Source: Nilaparvata lugens (Eukaryota; Arthropoda; Insecta; Hemiptera; Delphacidae). From it: a stretch of DNA of 64,000 bases. Positions 12,651 through 24,889 of the stretch are shown piece by piece; the first letter of the stretch is position 1; the number at the start of each line of letters is the position of its first letter. The notes beneath the pieces are model-generated. The model did not search any database and was not told where the DNA came from. It saw nothing but the letters and a program-made list of their open reading frames with translations. The stretch is from the NCBI RefSeq assembly GCF_014356525.2, contig NC_052508.1, positions 63,032,963 through 63,096,962 on the forward strand, read 5' to 3'. Position numbers and translations under genes: made by a program.

Positions 12651-12844
12651 TCTTCTTCAAGTACCATCTCCATTGCTGAAGTTATTATTATTATTTATTT
12701 ATACATTGTTACATACAATATAATTCTCAACTATGAATGATTGGGGAAGGAACAACAGGCTTAAAGCCCAGAACTGTTCCTTTCTCAAAGTTGGCTATCA
12801 TTATGGCCTTAACTTGTTTACCGCCGCTCTAGAAAGAATAATAT

Positions 12845-13382
12845 TTTTCCTACAGTTACGTTGAAAAGTGGCCATTGCTGCACTCATTACAGAACGCAAA
12901 GAATCACTTTTCCGCTCTAGTGCGGGAAAAATTTTTCTGCACTCCAGATTTGCAACATGGCAACGCAAAATACTTAGTAGGTTATATGGAGCAACAGTGC
13001 AGCAAAATCAAAATGAAGTTGGTAACAGTGACTGCTGTGGCTGCTATAGTGAGCAGAGGTGCAACGAAGCACAACGCGCTAATTATTTATTATATATTAT
13101 AACCAAGGACAACGAGGACTTTAGGATTTTAGGATTAAGGTTTTTATCAATAATAAAATTACACAGAAAAACATTTGATGGATTTCAGGCAATTTTACCC
13201 ATAATTACCCACTTTTCATATTCAATGGTAACTGTAGGAAAAACTTAATGTGAAATACGTGCGCAAAGTTCCTCTGCTGCACTCAAGAAACCATTCCGCC
13301 CTCGCCTACGGCTCGGGCGTAAACGTTTCTTTCGGTGCAGCAAACTGTCACTTTGCGCACTAGTTGCACAAATAACTATTCT
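12845..13382. mobile_element. Dispersed repeat family C, copy 1
   Basis: Homologous to 32,437-32,980. Inside it, TTTTTCCTACAGTTAC (12,845) and its complement GTAACTGTAGGAAAAA (ending 13,243) form terminal inverted repeats of a core of about 400 bp. A further 140 bp containing GTGCGCAAAG and CTTTGCGCAC is also shared by both copies. The open frames here are not conserved in the second copy. Confidence 0.6.
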
Positions 13383-14866
13383 GTGATTGAATGCTCTCCT
13401 CAAATTTCTCAACCTAGTCATTTTCCTACGACAAAGAGTAGGTAGACACTACTCTAGGACAAGTGGTAGTAGTAGAAGTAGAAGCCCTAGTAGTAGACAC
13501 TATCACATGAGGATTTAATCACTCTATAATTGAAAAATATCAATGATATTTTGTTTCATTGACCGAGCGAAGTGAGGTCTAAGATTCAATTCGACGGTTT
13601 GGTATTTCTCTTAATGTTTTAATGTTTTTATGTTGCGCAATTACGGCAAAACGCGGTAATAGATTTTCATGAAATTTGACAGGTATGTTCCTTTTTTAAT
13701 TGCGCGTCGACGTATATACAAGGTTTTTGGAAATTTTGCATTTCAAGGATCCTTCATACGCCAATATTGGAGTAAAAATCAGACTATAGAATTATTCATC
13801 ATGAATCAGCTGACAAGTGATTACACAGATGTGTGGAGAAGCCAGTCTATTGCTGTATTTCCAGAGGGTCTATAGTTACAATCAGGTACTTGTGGATGAG
13901 AATACTGCGTGGGGTGTACTGTTCACAGAACTACTAGTAAGGATATATTTGAAAATTTCAAATATAATAGAAAGCTAGACAGAATTTTTGTTTCGTGAAG
14001 GAAAATCTTGTTTCCACTCTTGCCAGTATCTACTAATTTCCTACTCCCCCTCCTCCTCTTTCTCAATCATCCCCCTCGCCACACAATTGCCCCAAACCAC
14101 TTCTCATCAGAAGTGGCTAATTTCGGTTTTAACAGATCAAAGTGTTTTGTTACGGTCTCTCCCTTTGTAGACTACACTCGCTCGTTCCCCCGCTCGTCCC
14201 CCGTCCGTCGTGCACTTGAATTAGGGAACAAAGTTAATCCCTCCGTTCCCTTTTCCCCCACGGCGGTTCCTCGTTTCCAAAAACAAAGCTCTCGTATTCA
14301 AACAAGCTCACTCTTCGCTCGCTCTCACATTATTCATAGTGTGGACTTCAGTGTCTCCAAATTAGGCTCTAGTGGTACTTGGCATCCACTGGAAGCCAAC
14401 CTGGTCCGATTCAAGTACATTTCTCATGTTGAATATCTAATACGCTACAAGGAGTCATCAGAGTTATTATAGTCTGATTCACTGAATTGATGACGAGATC
14501 CTTGATGTGAAGCTATTGCGAGATTCATCACAAACTGTCTGTATAACCTATGTTTATAACAACAGCACTCCCTGTTAAATCAATGCTGACAGTTTGAAAT
14601 AAGTGAAGTATGTGGGATGATTCATGCAAGAGTGATTTACACAAAGGAATAAAGTCTTTTGTAACACTTGTATTACAGGAGGTTTGAAAAATTAATTAGT
14701 AGAAACTTTTCATCGGTGGGGAATTGGAGCGAAATTCTCATTTTTCCAGAAAATGAAAATTCACATTTTTCAAGTTAAATTTTCTCCCAGTTTTCATATT
14801 TCCAGGTTTTTTTTTTTGTGAGCTGGGCAAGCAAATTCCTGTCGCTGATAATGTTCTATTACATTC
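13383..14866. other. Spacer, nothing recognised
   Basis: A stretch near 13,560-13,760 has the compositional feel of an insect interspersed repeat, but no partner copy was found in the window. Open frames at 13,988-14,472 lack any recognisable domain. Confidence 0.4.
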
Positions 14867-15877
14867 AGGGCCGTTTGCACAGTATAGATTGCTAAACTCG
14901 ATTAAGTTAATCGAGTTTAATTTAATCTGAAGGTTTAAACTTGAATCGGTTTTCTCAGTGCATTTACTAATCCAGTTTAAGTTTAACTAGTTTGGCGTTA
15001 AGTTGGTAATAGAATGTCATTGTTTATAATATCAGGAAGGCTTATTTTTACAGGAAATTTGTTTTTTGTTTACAAACCATCAGTAAATTTAGGTTATGTA
15101 GCTACTATTTCACTATTTTCTTCTTTTTCTTCAAAATCCACAGAACTGTTAGTAAGCTGTACAGTTATAAAAGTGAAAAGCAATCAAGAAATTCTTTTAG
15201 AACCTATGTTCAGTTGGCACCAGAAAATATATTTTAGAATGTAAGATAAAAAAGTTATTTTGTTACGCTTGAATCTACTACTGTCTTCCTCGTTTATTGG
15301 AAATCTCTCGAAAGCAAAATATCTCAGATATGTGTTATCAAAAATATGTTTCCTAATCAAAGACCACTGTCAAAAATTGTCTTATTTTCTATAAAGTGGT
15401 TTATTTGATCAAATACTGGATTGCCAGTTTCTTTACTCAAGAAAATTCTTTATCATCCCAGAAATTTAAATTATTCGTTATTGCCCAATTTTTCTCAGTT
15501 TTAAAATTTCTTCGCAGTCATCTTTATCAATCGCATTAAAAACTTCTATCAAATCCTTCATTATAATGATTTTTAATTCAAAAATAATTATTCACTATAA
15601 CCTAAATTAATAATAAATTATCGTCTACAGATGCATTAAAAACAACTGTCAAAAAATAATTTACTATCAGCTGTTTCCCAATCAACTCTTTACAGATGTC
15701 AAGTTAATCCAAAATATTTGGTTTAAACCTCCTGCTTTGGAGGTTTAAACTTTTCCAGACTTTAAACTCAATACAGAGTTTAAACTGATACTGTGCAAAC
15801 GAAATTTCAGTTTAAACCAAGAAAAATCCAGATTTGGTTTAAGCTTTAGCTTAAACTTACACTGTGCAAACGGCCCT
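14867..15877. mobile_element. 1-kb TIR element, AGGGCCGTTTGCACAGT ends
   Basis: The 17-base ends are exact inverted copies: AGGGCCGTTTGCACAGT at 14,867 and ACTGTGCAAACGGCCCT ending 15,877. The subterminal sequence is rich in TTTAAACT/AGTTTAAA words on both sides. There is no transposase frame, so it is non-autonomous. A target duplication is not evident. Confidence 0.7.
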
Positions 15878-16237
15878 CAGTGGGTAATAACTTCTTTATA
15901 ATGTTACCTCTAATAAGCTACAGGCTAGTACCTCGTAGAGAACATTTTACAACAATCAAGAGTCTTCCACACAAGACATTCAAGGCTGTCTACCACGCTT
16001 TTGGGAACCTCTTCACTAGCGACATTTTTCAAAAATTTGGATTTGATTCAGTGGTTCTCAAGCGGTAGTCTGCAGACCAAGGAATCTCAAAGAAGCCTTT
16101 GATAGAGCAGACGGTCGGGGGAATGTAAAATATTGAGTAATCTTGAAGTAAGTGACAAGTTGAAAGAAGTCCAATAGAATATAGTGAAACCTATTCGAGT
16201 GATATGGAAAAATTAAAAAGTTGGAAAAATACAATTT

Positions 16238-16241
16238 ATAA

Positions 16242-16281
<40 letters not shown>

Positions 16282-16320
16282 ATATATTTATAATATTGAT
16301 TTAAATTTATAATATTATAA
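16238..16320. repeat. (AT)n microsatellite
   Basis: ATAT run followed by a TTTATAATAT-type repeat. Confidence 0.8.
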
Positions 16321-16454
16321 AACTCCTTCAAATCTTTTTGAAATACAATCAGTATGTTTCGTAGATCAAAACAAAGATAAATTCAGAACTGGTGCACATT
16401 TCCACAATTCGGAGCTAGACATCGGGAAGAGTAACTGGATGATAATATGCAGGG

Positions 16455-16692
16455 ACCGCGGCAAACTGGGCTGGCGACAAAGTGGGCTGACGACAAACTG
16501 GGCTGGTTTTCCAGCCCAGTTTGTCGTTGCATGCACCGCCAAACTGGCACTCTAAGGAATGCATCCCAGTTTGACGGCGTGCAACCTTGTCGGTAGCCCA
16601 CTTTGTCGTCAGCCCAGTTTGTCGTCAGCCCACTTTGTCGTCAGTCCACTTTGTCGTCAGCCCACTTTGTCGTCAGCCAAGTTTGTCATCGT
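16455..16692. repeat. 20-bp minisatellite arranged as inverted arms
   Basis: Units of the form CAGCCCAGTTTGTCGT or CAGCCCACTTTGTCGT occur at least six times in one orientation (16,585-16,680) and three times in the other (16,458-16,515). The arms surround a centre with CCAAACTGGCA. It is GC-richer than its surroundings. The rest of 15,880-17,590 has no recognisable gene. Confidence 0.75.
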
Positions 16693-17589
16693 CCCGATAT
16701 GCACAGGGCCACCATGTATGAGAGAAGAGTGAAGAGAGCTGGGAATAGACTGTATGGATTACCATCCATCGTACGAGTATATACAGCACGTGAATTATGA
16801 ACATTGACGAACTTTTAAGCATTTGTGGGTACTCTATTGAGTAATTTGGAGCACATTACGATGTGAGCTTGATTGTCCAGTATCATAAATAACAATAAAA
16901 GAATATAAATATGAATTAAATAATAAAATACATGAAACTGTATTTTTGATATCGAAAATATTCCACATAAATGCGACTAAATAATAGATATATAAACTGA
17001 TAAGATAAGATATATAGATATATATGGATATAAAAACAATCAATAGAATTTTCAAAATTGAAAGAATAAGACTTTGATATCGTCAATACAACTTTTATCT
17101 ATTCGAAAATTAATTTTTAATTCATTACCAGGTTTTCATGGTAAAACCTACCACATCTTCAGCTGAGCTAATAAGTTTGATGTTGTTGGAGGAACAGGAA
17201 ATTCAATTTTAGGTTATGTGTTGGGATTGTGAAAGGGAAGAATAATGAAAATTGTTAGTGGGAAAGGATGGATTAATGATGAAATGAAACTATGTTAATA
17301 TTTGGAAAATGGAAAATCACATTTTAAACATTTTCTACATTTTGGAAATCTAGTCATCTTAGAATATATATATATATACATCAAATTTGGTTGGTAGCTT
17401 ACTGGTGATTGTATAATCATTTATGGTTTTGAAATTCTGTCTCAATTCTAAAGGTTATAATAATATTATAAAATTATAAAAACAAAGGATATTATTATGA
17501 GAACAATTCATAATAATTGTGATCAGTCTAATCTAAAACATAACAAAATTTATCTGTCTTATCTAAAAAAAATTTTCTTTTCAAAAATG

Positions 17590-17790
17590 GAGAATCACGA
17601 ACAGGAAGATGAAGTGAAGGAGAGGGTGAAGAAGGATTTGGTAGAAAAGGTGGAAGAGGAGGAGAACCAGTTGAAGTAGAATGAGGAGGAGGTGGTGAAT
17701 GAAGGAGAGGAGGATAAGGTGAAGGAGGAGGAGGAGTAGTGGGAGGCGGAAAAGAAGCAGTACGAAGAGTAGGAAATGGAGGAGTAGTAG
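17590..17790. repeat. GGA/GAA-rich low-complexity tract
   Basis: Purine-rich on the plus strand. The poly-Leu frame on the other strand is a by-product. Confidence 0.65.
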
Positions 17791-18398
17791 ACCGATGAGC
17801 ATAATTTTATGTTGATACAATATAGTGGGAACTGCAGTTGATAGAGACTGGATCAAGAGACGAGAATCATGAGATGGCAGTAGTGAGTGCATGAGCATCC
17901 TTTTATGGGATGCATCTCATGCACTTAGTTGCATTGTGACATTGCACTCACAATGTCAAATGCTTAGCTCACTTGTGCTCTCTCCATCTTTCTCAATCAC
18001 TCCTAGTCTCCCCATTTCTTTCTCTTACAAACTCAATTATTCCCTCACTTGGGAAGTATACTAAGGTTCACTAGTGATGGGTGGAAAGGAGAAAAATGAG
18101 ACGAAATGCTGATTGCTGAAGGATTATAGTGGGATGAATTTTATAAAAAAGGATTATGGTAAATACGATGATAATCCTATACTATTAATCGAGCAATCTC
18201 TGTTTAGATGTTTATATGTTTGTATATCACCGGATCTCGAAAACGGCTCTAACGATTCTCACGTTATTTGGAACAAAGTAGGTTTATAATAAAAAAATTC
18301 GATTGCACTAGGTCTCATCCCTGGGAACACTCGCTGAACGACATTGAAAGGATAATTCATGCTTGGAAAAACATCTGAGACTTTCGTCGTCTGTGGAT

Positions 18399-18599
18399 CA
18401 GGGGTGCCCAGTGCCCACAGCATGTTTTGATGTCGCAAGTTGCGACATGAGGCTGAATTTTGGGGAGGGGGATTTTTGGAAAAAACGAGGGAAAATGGGG
18501 GGGAGGGATTTTTCAATACACAGTTTTTAAGTACCTTAATGGAAACCTAATTGGGGGGGAATTTTGCGACATGGACCATTGGGGGGATGGGCACCCCTG
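18399..18599. mobile_element. 201-bp hAT-type MITE with 8-bp target duplication
   Basis: The 12-base ends CAGGGGTGCCCA and TGGGCACCCCTG are exact inverted repeats. CTGTGGAT is directly duplicated on both sides (18,391-18,398 and 18,600-18,607). An 8-bp duplication and CAGGGGTG-like ends fit the hAT superfamily. The interior is G-rich and non-coding. Confidence 0.85.
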
Positions 18600-18779
18600 C
18601 TGTGGATAATAAAAAAGTGCGTCTGTGGAAAATCAAAATATATCATCCCCGAAAATCATAAGCTGACGTATAGCCAGCTGTAAAATATTAACACGATAAT
18701 TTTAGAGAATTATGTTCTGTTTATCAATAAATGAAAATAACGAGCTAAGCTCGGTGCCCCGATATTTAAACAATGAGAC

Positions 18780-19745
18780 GGAGACTTTGGAAAAACAAAA
18801 AAAGTAAAGATGAAGTGGTATTATGAAAAGATGATGAAGTGAGAGGGGAAGATGTGATATTAAAAGGGAAGATATGAAAAAGGATAGTGGGATTGAAGGG
18901 AGAGGCGGAATGTGAGATGAGAGAGAGAGAGAGAGAATAAAGAGAACAGTGATAGAAATATTGACTTGGGAACAAGCTAACTTGAGAAGAAGCTGGAATC
19001 TATAGAATTGAAGGATCTTCAGAAGAAGTGGATGAGAGATGGGTTGAGAATAGGAATAGCAAGGATAGTGGAGAAGACGAGGATGAAAAAGGAGTTGAAA
19101 GAGGAGTAGAATAAATGAAATGAGAAGAATTATAACTATAATGAGGAAAATAATAATGAGGACAAAAAGGAATAAAAGGCGAGAAAAAGAAGGAAGGTGA
19201 TGAGCAGAAACGAAGAATGATTCAGAAATGAAGAGTTGGGGGCTAAGATATCAGAAATGGAGTGAAATAAGTGATTGTAACAAACTATAAAATAAGTAAG
19301 GGAGAAGATTCTAACCTAGTATGGGAAGAAGAGAAGTAAAAAGACGAAGGATATATTATGGAAATGCATGTGAAATGGATGGTGAAAGCAAGCAGAAAGA
19401 AGCAGGTGATAAAGACGGAGAAGAAGATCAAGATATCAAAGAGAAAGAACAGAATAAGAAGAATTGAGAAGAAAATATGGGAGGAGGAGAAGAAGATAGA
19501 TGAAAACATAAGCATTGGAGGAATAGAAATTTAGAAAAATAGAAAACGTTAAAATCATAGAGAGTTTGGAGAGGGGTGAAAGAACAAAGTACTACAGAAT
19601 AAAGAGAAGATGTGGAAGAGGAAGAAGGGGGAATTGAATGCGAAGGAAAAGAAAGAAGAGAAGGGAAGATGAAGAGATAGAAAAGGAAAAGTTAAGAGAA
19701 GAGAAGATAAGGGAAAAGAGGGAAGAAGAAGTTAAAACAAAGCAA
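18780..19745. repeat. Purine-rich low-complexity region
   Basis: About 1 kb dominated by GA/GAA/AGGA words on the plus strand. Open frames on either strand are compositional. Confidence 0.6.
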
Positions 19746-19854
19746 AGCATTCTTGTATCAAATGTAGGCCTATACTCCCCTTAAAACGTCAACTGGAACA
19801 CCATTCTTGTATTTATTAGTCACGGAATCTGTGTAAAGTGTATTCCATTATTTT

Positions 19855-20165
19855 TCTTTCTCCTCCTCATTCTCCCTCTTCTTCTCCACCTCCACAACCT
19901 CATATTTCTCTTCTTCATCATCCTCCTCATAATCCTTTACCTGTTCCACCAATTCCTCCTCCTCCTTCTCCTCTTCCTCCTCCACCAACTCCTCCTCCAA
20001 CACCTCTTCCTCCTCCTTTACCTCCTTCTCCTTCTCCTCCTCCTCCTCCTCCTCCTACTCCTCATCCTCCTCCTTCTCCTCCTCCACCTTCACCTCCTCC
20101 TCCTTCTCCCCCTCCTCATCCTCCTCCTCATCCTCCTCTTTTTCATCTCCTCCACCTCACATGTT
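19855..20165. repeat. (TCC)n/(CTT)n tract
   Basis: Triplet repeat whose Pro/Ser-rich translation has no initiation context, no domain and no neighbouring exon. Confidence 0.85.
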
Positions 20166-20634
20166 CTTCACGAAGCTATTAGATACTGTACATTTATAAG
20201 CGGTTTTCATTCTCATGCCATTTAGATATGCATCAGACGAGGGAAGTATGAGTGTGTGCACTTCAGCTGACTGACGATATTGTCATTTTCAACAATGCGT
20301 TTCTGTTTCAAAGGACTCATCGATTGATGTGATCGTTATGTCAAGCTACCATTGGACGAGATTTGTGATAATCGCCCTCAGAGTATCGTCAATCTGCTAT
20401 GAAAGATCACGAATAAGTTGGCACATATATTGAACGTCCACAGATATAGACGAATCAGTCCATATTTATAAGAAACGTCGAATAATGTATGGACATGTCT
20501 ATACGTTCATGTTGTTTTGTATGGAAGTAAAAAGGTACCCTCTGCTTTTTTATTGGAAGAAATAAATTTGGTAGGCATAATCATCTGTGATTTAAAAAAT
20601 ATGATGAAATTCAAAGCTACTGCTTTATAGTATT

Positions 20635-21333
20635 ACTAGCCGTCAGGCTCGCTTCGCTCGCCATATCCGTCTAGCCAGGGGGCTCCGCCCCCTGGACCCC
20701 CGACTGAATCGACCAAGAGTGAAATCAGCAGGCTCGCTTCGCTCGCCTGCATTTTCGTTTGAGCATTTTTATCATATGTTAGGACAATCCAGTCGAGGGC
20801 CAGACTAAACGTCTGGCTAAACGGATATGGCGTGCGAAGCGAGCCTGACGGCTAGTAATATAAGTGGATTTGAAGGATTGAAGTAGCAGTGCCCAATCAA
20901 TTTTTCCGACATAAATGCATTTAAATCTTCAACTTGGTGCCAACCTAACAAAGTCAACTCAACTTAATGCCAACCTGACAAAATTATTAATTTAGTTGCC
21001 AGTTAACAACTGTTTCGAAGAGGTACTCTATCTAGATTATAGTTCTATAGTAACATTATGCTATGGACATTTTTCAATTATAATTAAGAGAATAAGAAGA
21101 ATATACATGCTGAAAGACCAACTTTAAACCCTTAAAAACAACCCTTAGAGTTAAAATATTGCCAAAAGATTTCTTAGTGCGCCTCTAAAGGGCCAACTGG
21201 ACATACCTACCAAATTTGAACGTTTTTGGTCCGGTAGATTTTTAGTACTGCGAGTGAGTGAGTGAGTGACTGAGTGAGTGAGTGAGTCAGTCAGTCAGTC
21301 AGTGAGTGCCATTTCGCTTTTATATATATAGAT
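20635..21333 (-). mobile_element. Helitron-like non-autonomous element, copy 2
   Basis: On the minus strand it starts TCTATATATATAAAAG after an A and ends CTAG before a T. The last 222 bases (20,635-20,856) are an extra foldback: ACTAGCCGTCAGGCTCGC is inverted at GCGAGCCTGACGGCTAGT with a GC-rich middle containing GGGGGCTCCGCCCCC. The 5' part has the GAGT/CAGT short-repeat block at 21,250-21,305. Confidence 0.6.
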
Positions 21334-21406
21334 GTTGCTGAAGTATTGTAATACAGTTTTAATGTCGTAGAACACTTATATATGCCACACATATGAATTT
21401 CAGGAC

Positions 21407-22246
21407 TATAGTGAGGTCCACATTATAATGGCAGTGTACGATTGACAATATTGTTGCTGTCCTTCTCTGTCATATAACAAAACAGATAGCACTATCTCTC
21501 TCTCGCTTTGCAATGTTGTCTATTTGCCAGAATATTTTATATTTACTTTTGACAGTGACTGTACAAAGCTAAACAAACCATATTCTTAGCCGCCATCTCT
21601 TTCTTCATTCAAAATACTTGAGTACACAAGTCGTATAATTGATTTAAATAGTATTTTTGAAACAATGAAATAATTTTCAAACATGACCTTATGAGAAACA
21701 CCAATTAAAATACCTGAAATGACATTTTAAAAGTTGATAACTAACCATCCTAGACTTCATCCATGCTTAAGTAAGCCTACCCGTATAGGTTACACCTACT
21801 CGTACCGGCATAAATAATATTGAAAAGTTATTTCAGAATTAATCCATTGAAATTACTTACTTTTAAATAGGATTCCTATTTTTATATTATTTTTGAAGGG
21901 AATTGGAATAGAATATCTACCAAAAAACTCAATTTCTGTTTTTTGAAATTCAGATTGTTGTATCACAGCTTTTTAAATTAGCCGCCATTTCAGGTTTGTA
22001 TAAAAATAAAAATCCGATCTCAGTCATGTAAGCAAATTTTTGAATCAATTTATGAAAAAATATATTTTTATGACCAATTTGACATGAAATTGATTATTTT
22101 ATCAAGGAAATGATAATGATTATTAGATTAAATTTAATGGGATGAATTGAGTAACAGGTGTGTACAGTCAGTGGCAAAATGGAGAGACTTGGCAACGTTT
22201 TTCTCCTATCTTTCTTCACTGCCATTATAACGTGGACCTCACTATA
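21407..22246. mobile_element. 840-bp element with AGTGAGGTCCAC ends
   Basis: Ends of about 28 bases (TATAGTGAGGTCCACATTAT at left; the complement of the right end is nearly the same) with TA at both borders. It shares ends with the 215-bp element at 6,332 but has an unrelated interior. There is no transposase frame. It probably depends on a Tc1/mariner-type transposase. Confidence 0.65.
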
Positions 22247-22529
22247 GCTTCAACAGTGGATGAATATTGACAACTTTTCATTCCTCCTTCAATATAATTG
22301 ACTTATAGTCTCATTCCATAATCAATAATCCACATACCTGACCTAAACTGATTTGATAGTTATTGTTGGTTGAACAAAAACTGGTAAATTACTACTTGAT
22401 AACAAACTTTTCATGCTTGATTCATAGTTCACGTCTATTTTGGGAATAACAAATAAATCTTAACGACAAAAAGTATAGAATAACCAGATGAATGATAATT
22501 TTAGTGTGAAAGATAAGATAATTAGTGGA

Positions 22530-22815
22530 AATATGCTGAGATTGTCTGTGAGAAAGAGTGAACGGTGGAAAAAGATTGGGAAAAAAGTAAGGAAGTGACA
22601 TCCATGCAACGTTGACGACGAAATAGAAGGAATAAATAAAAAATGGCGAAAAAGGACAGAAGAGAGAGAAGTGGAAAGGATAAGAAAAAAAGAAAAGGAA
22701 AAGAAGAAAAAGGAGAATAATAAGGAGAAGAATGAGTAGGAGAAGAAGCAGAAGAAGGAGAAGAGCAGCAGAAAAAGAAGAAGAAGAAGAAGAAGAAGAA
22801 GTAGGAGAAGAAGAA
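22530..22815. repeat. GAA-rich tract
   Basis: AAG/GAA-rich, ending in pure GAA at 22,778-22,800. Confidence 0.75.
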
Positions 22816-23170
22816 TAAGAATTGACCAGGAGGTCAACTACTCAACAACAGTGAAAGCGTGATACAGTGTTTTAATGAAACGTAATGACTGATCTAATCA
22901 GTGCCTGGCGAAGACAATTCTCATTATTGTTGCAGCTCATTGATTGGACTTTCAACACTTATTTGAATAGTCAGTCAGATGGGAGGTCGTCTATTCTTGT
23001 ATCAACGGTTCTGTATCAAAGACAGTGCAACTGTTCCGAGAATATTCTTGATGATAGAAGTCCACTATTTAAATCCACGAAGAAACTAGTCGTCCTGGTT
23101 TTCGAAAAACCAGTTTTTCTTTCATTTTTTCACTCTTTCAAGTCTTATATCTTTCCAACAATTGATGAAA

Positions 23171-23560
23171 CAAGAATGTGCTGATGACACGATTGTAGAG
23201 CATTAAATTATCTTCCATTTCATGTATAATTCGACTATTTCACGCATTCCCATACGACTGTTGCAGCAGTTTTAGTTTTGAGTATCAAATCTCAAGATTT
23301 GCAACAAGTGACTTTTCTCGAATATCACACTATTCTGTCATCATAAATTAGCAGTGTGCTTCAGTATAAACATTCATATTGAGTACCTATTGGAATGTCT
23401 CCGAATTAAACACAGGGGGTGTTTCCAAACTTCTTACCAAACAAAGACACTCAAAACTAAAACTGCTGCAACAGTAGTATGGGAATGCGTGAAACAGTCG
23501 AATTATAAATTAGATGAAAGATAATTTAATGCTCTACAATCTCGTAATTAGCACATTCTT
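23171..23560. mobile_element. Foldback element, about 115-bp arms
   Basis: The left arm (23,171-23,288) is inverted at 23,447-23,560 with only scattered mismatches; for example GTAGAGCATTAAATTATCTT has its complement on the right. About 160 bases of unique sequence lie between. No target duplication was established. Confidence 0.7.
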
Positions 23561-24691
23561 TTTGGTGATTTTGTAAATTTCAATTTTGCAAAGAATACAA
23601 ATGTTCATAGGATGCATAGTTTCCGTGATATTTGCGAAAAATGAAGAAATTGTACTTTCAAACCAACCCCACCCCTTCAGCACATGGGGTTGGGGTGAGG
23701 ACTTTTCATATGGTAATCCTATAACTATCCTTAGAAGAGCTGTGGAGTTGAGAATTGTGTTCTAAACTTTTCCCTCTATACCTTTATTCAGCATTCATTG
23801 CCTGGATTATTGTTAATACTAAAAACATTTGAAGTCCAAGTGAATTTGCAAAAGCAGGCCTTAAATTTTGGGGGCCCCTTGGTCTCGGGGCCCTCGGGGA
23901 TCCCCGACCAGCCGACCTGGACAGACCGCCCCTGTACTTGAATTGACTATCCATGACTCTCTATTCTCATTGAATAACGTTGAAAAACAAATTCCGAAGG
24001 TCATAAATAGGCCTACCTGTCGTCAATTCGAGGATTGATTATAATCAGTAGAAAAGTTTTCACTGAGCAAGTGACTTTCACAATTTATTAGTCATTTTAT
24101 TGAAAAGAATAATAATCAAATGATTTTTATTTGGAGAAATAGTGATTTTTCATTCAAGTCATTCTATTCGGAGATCAACCACATCATCATTACCTTATTA
24201 TCTTGTCCAATAACCCAAATTATTGATCCACTCTATCAATTATTGAGCCTCTTAATTATTCCCAATACATTCTTTCAGAACTTCAGTAACTTGAACTCCA
24301 GCAACGAGAGAGGGAGTGCACTAACTTTAGTATTCGAGAATCCAATAATGAGACTCATATCCAGTGAGGGAGCAATGCACATTTTGCCAACTTCCTTGAT
24401 GATGGGAAATTATTGTCGTAATTATAGGCGAGTGGCGCTCAGAATTTTCATTAACGCTCAAAAAGGAGTCAGACTTTTGTTTGAAAACAATGTGCGATTA
24501 TGGGGATGGAAGGGCTGGTCTTCAAGAAGGGGAACTGTGGCTGTAATATGGTATTAAGCTGTGGTCATGTGCGTGTGTGTGAGAGAGAGAGTGCGTAGAA
24601 GGAGGAGAGGAACGGAAGAAGTATAAGAAGAAGTTACTGAGATAACTTTTTGTGTAGTTGAGAAGTTGATATTGTGGTGATTATTCATATT

Positions 24692-24878
24692 GAATGAAAA
24701 AGACTAAGAAATTGTCAAAAAACCACAGATTTATTGATACTTAGAAAGACCCGGTTTCGGTTGTTACACCATTGTCAATCTCTGAGAAACTGACAATGGT
24801 GTAATAACCGAAACCGGTCTTTCTAAGTAACAATAAATCTGTGGTTTTTTGACAATTTCTTAGTCTTTTTCATTCAAG
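24692..24878. mobile_element. Nearly perfect 187-bp palindrome
   Basis: Arms of about 80 bases begin TTGAATGAAAAAGACTAAG and contain ACCGAAACCGG-type words, separated by a short centre near 24,780. The flanking block 24,648-24,712 recurs inverted at 35,873-35,945, so this is a mobile family. The rest of 23,561-24,690 shows no supportable gene. Confidence 0.75.
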
Positions 24879-24889
24879 AACTGAGATAA

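Noticed and set aside
14008..14472. 154-residue open frame
   Set aside because: Low-information Ser/Pro/Leu-rich translation without motifs; likely chance.
19838..20182. Proline-rich 114-residue frame
   Set aside because: Translation of a TCC/CTT triplet tract.
24120..24557. 145-residue open frame considered as a host gene
   Set aside because: No recognisable domain, no splice context, no repeat or homologue support in the window.
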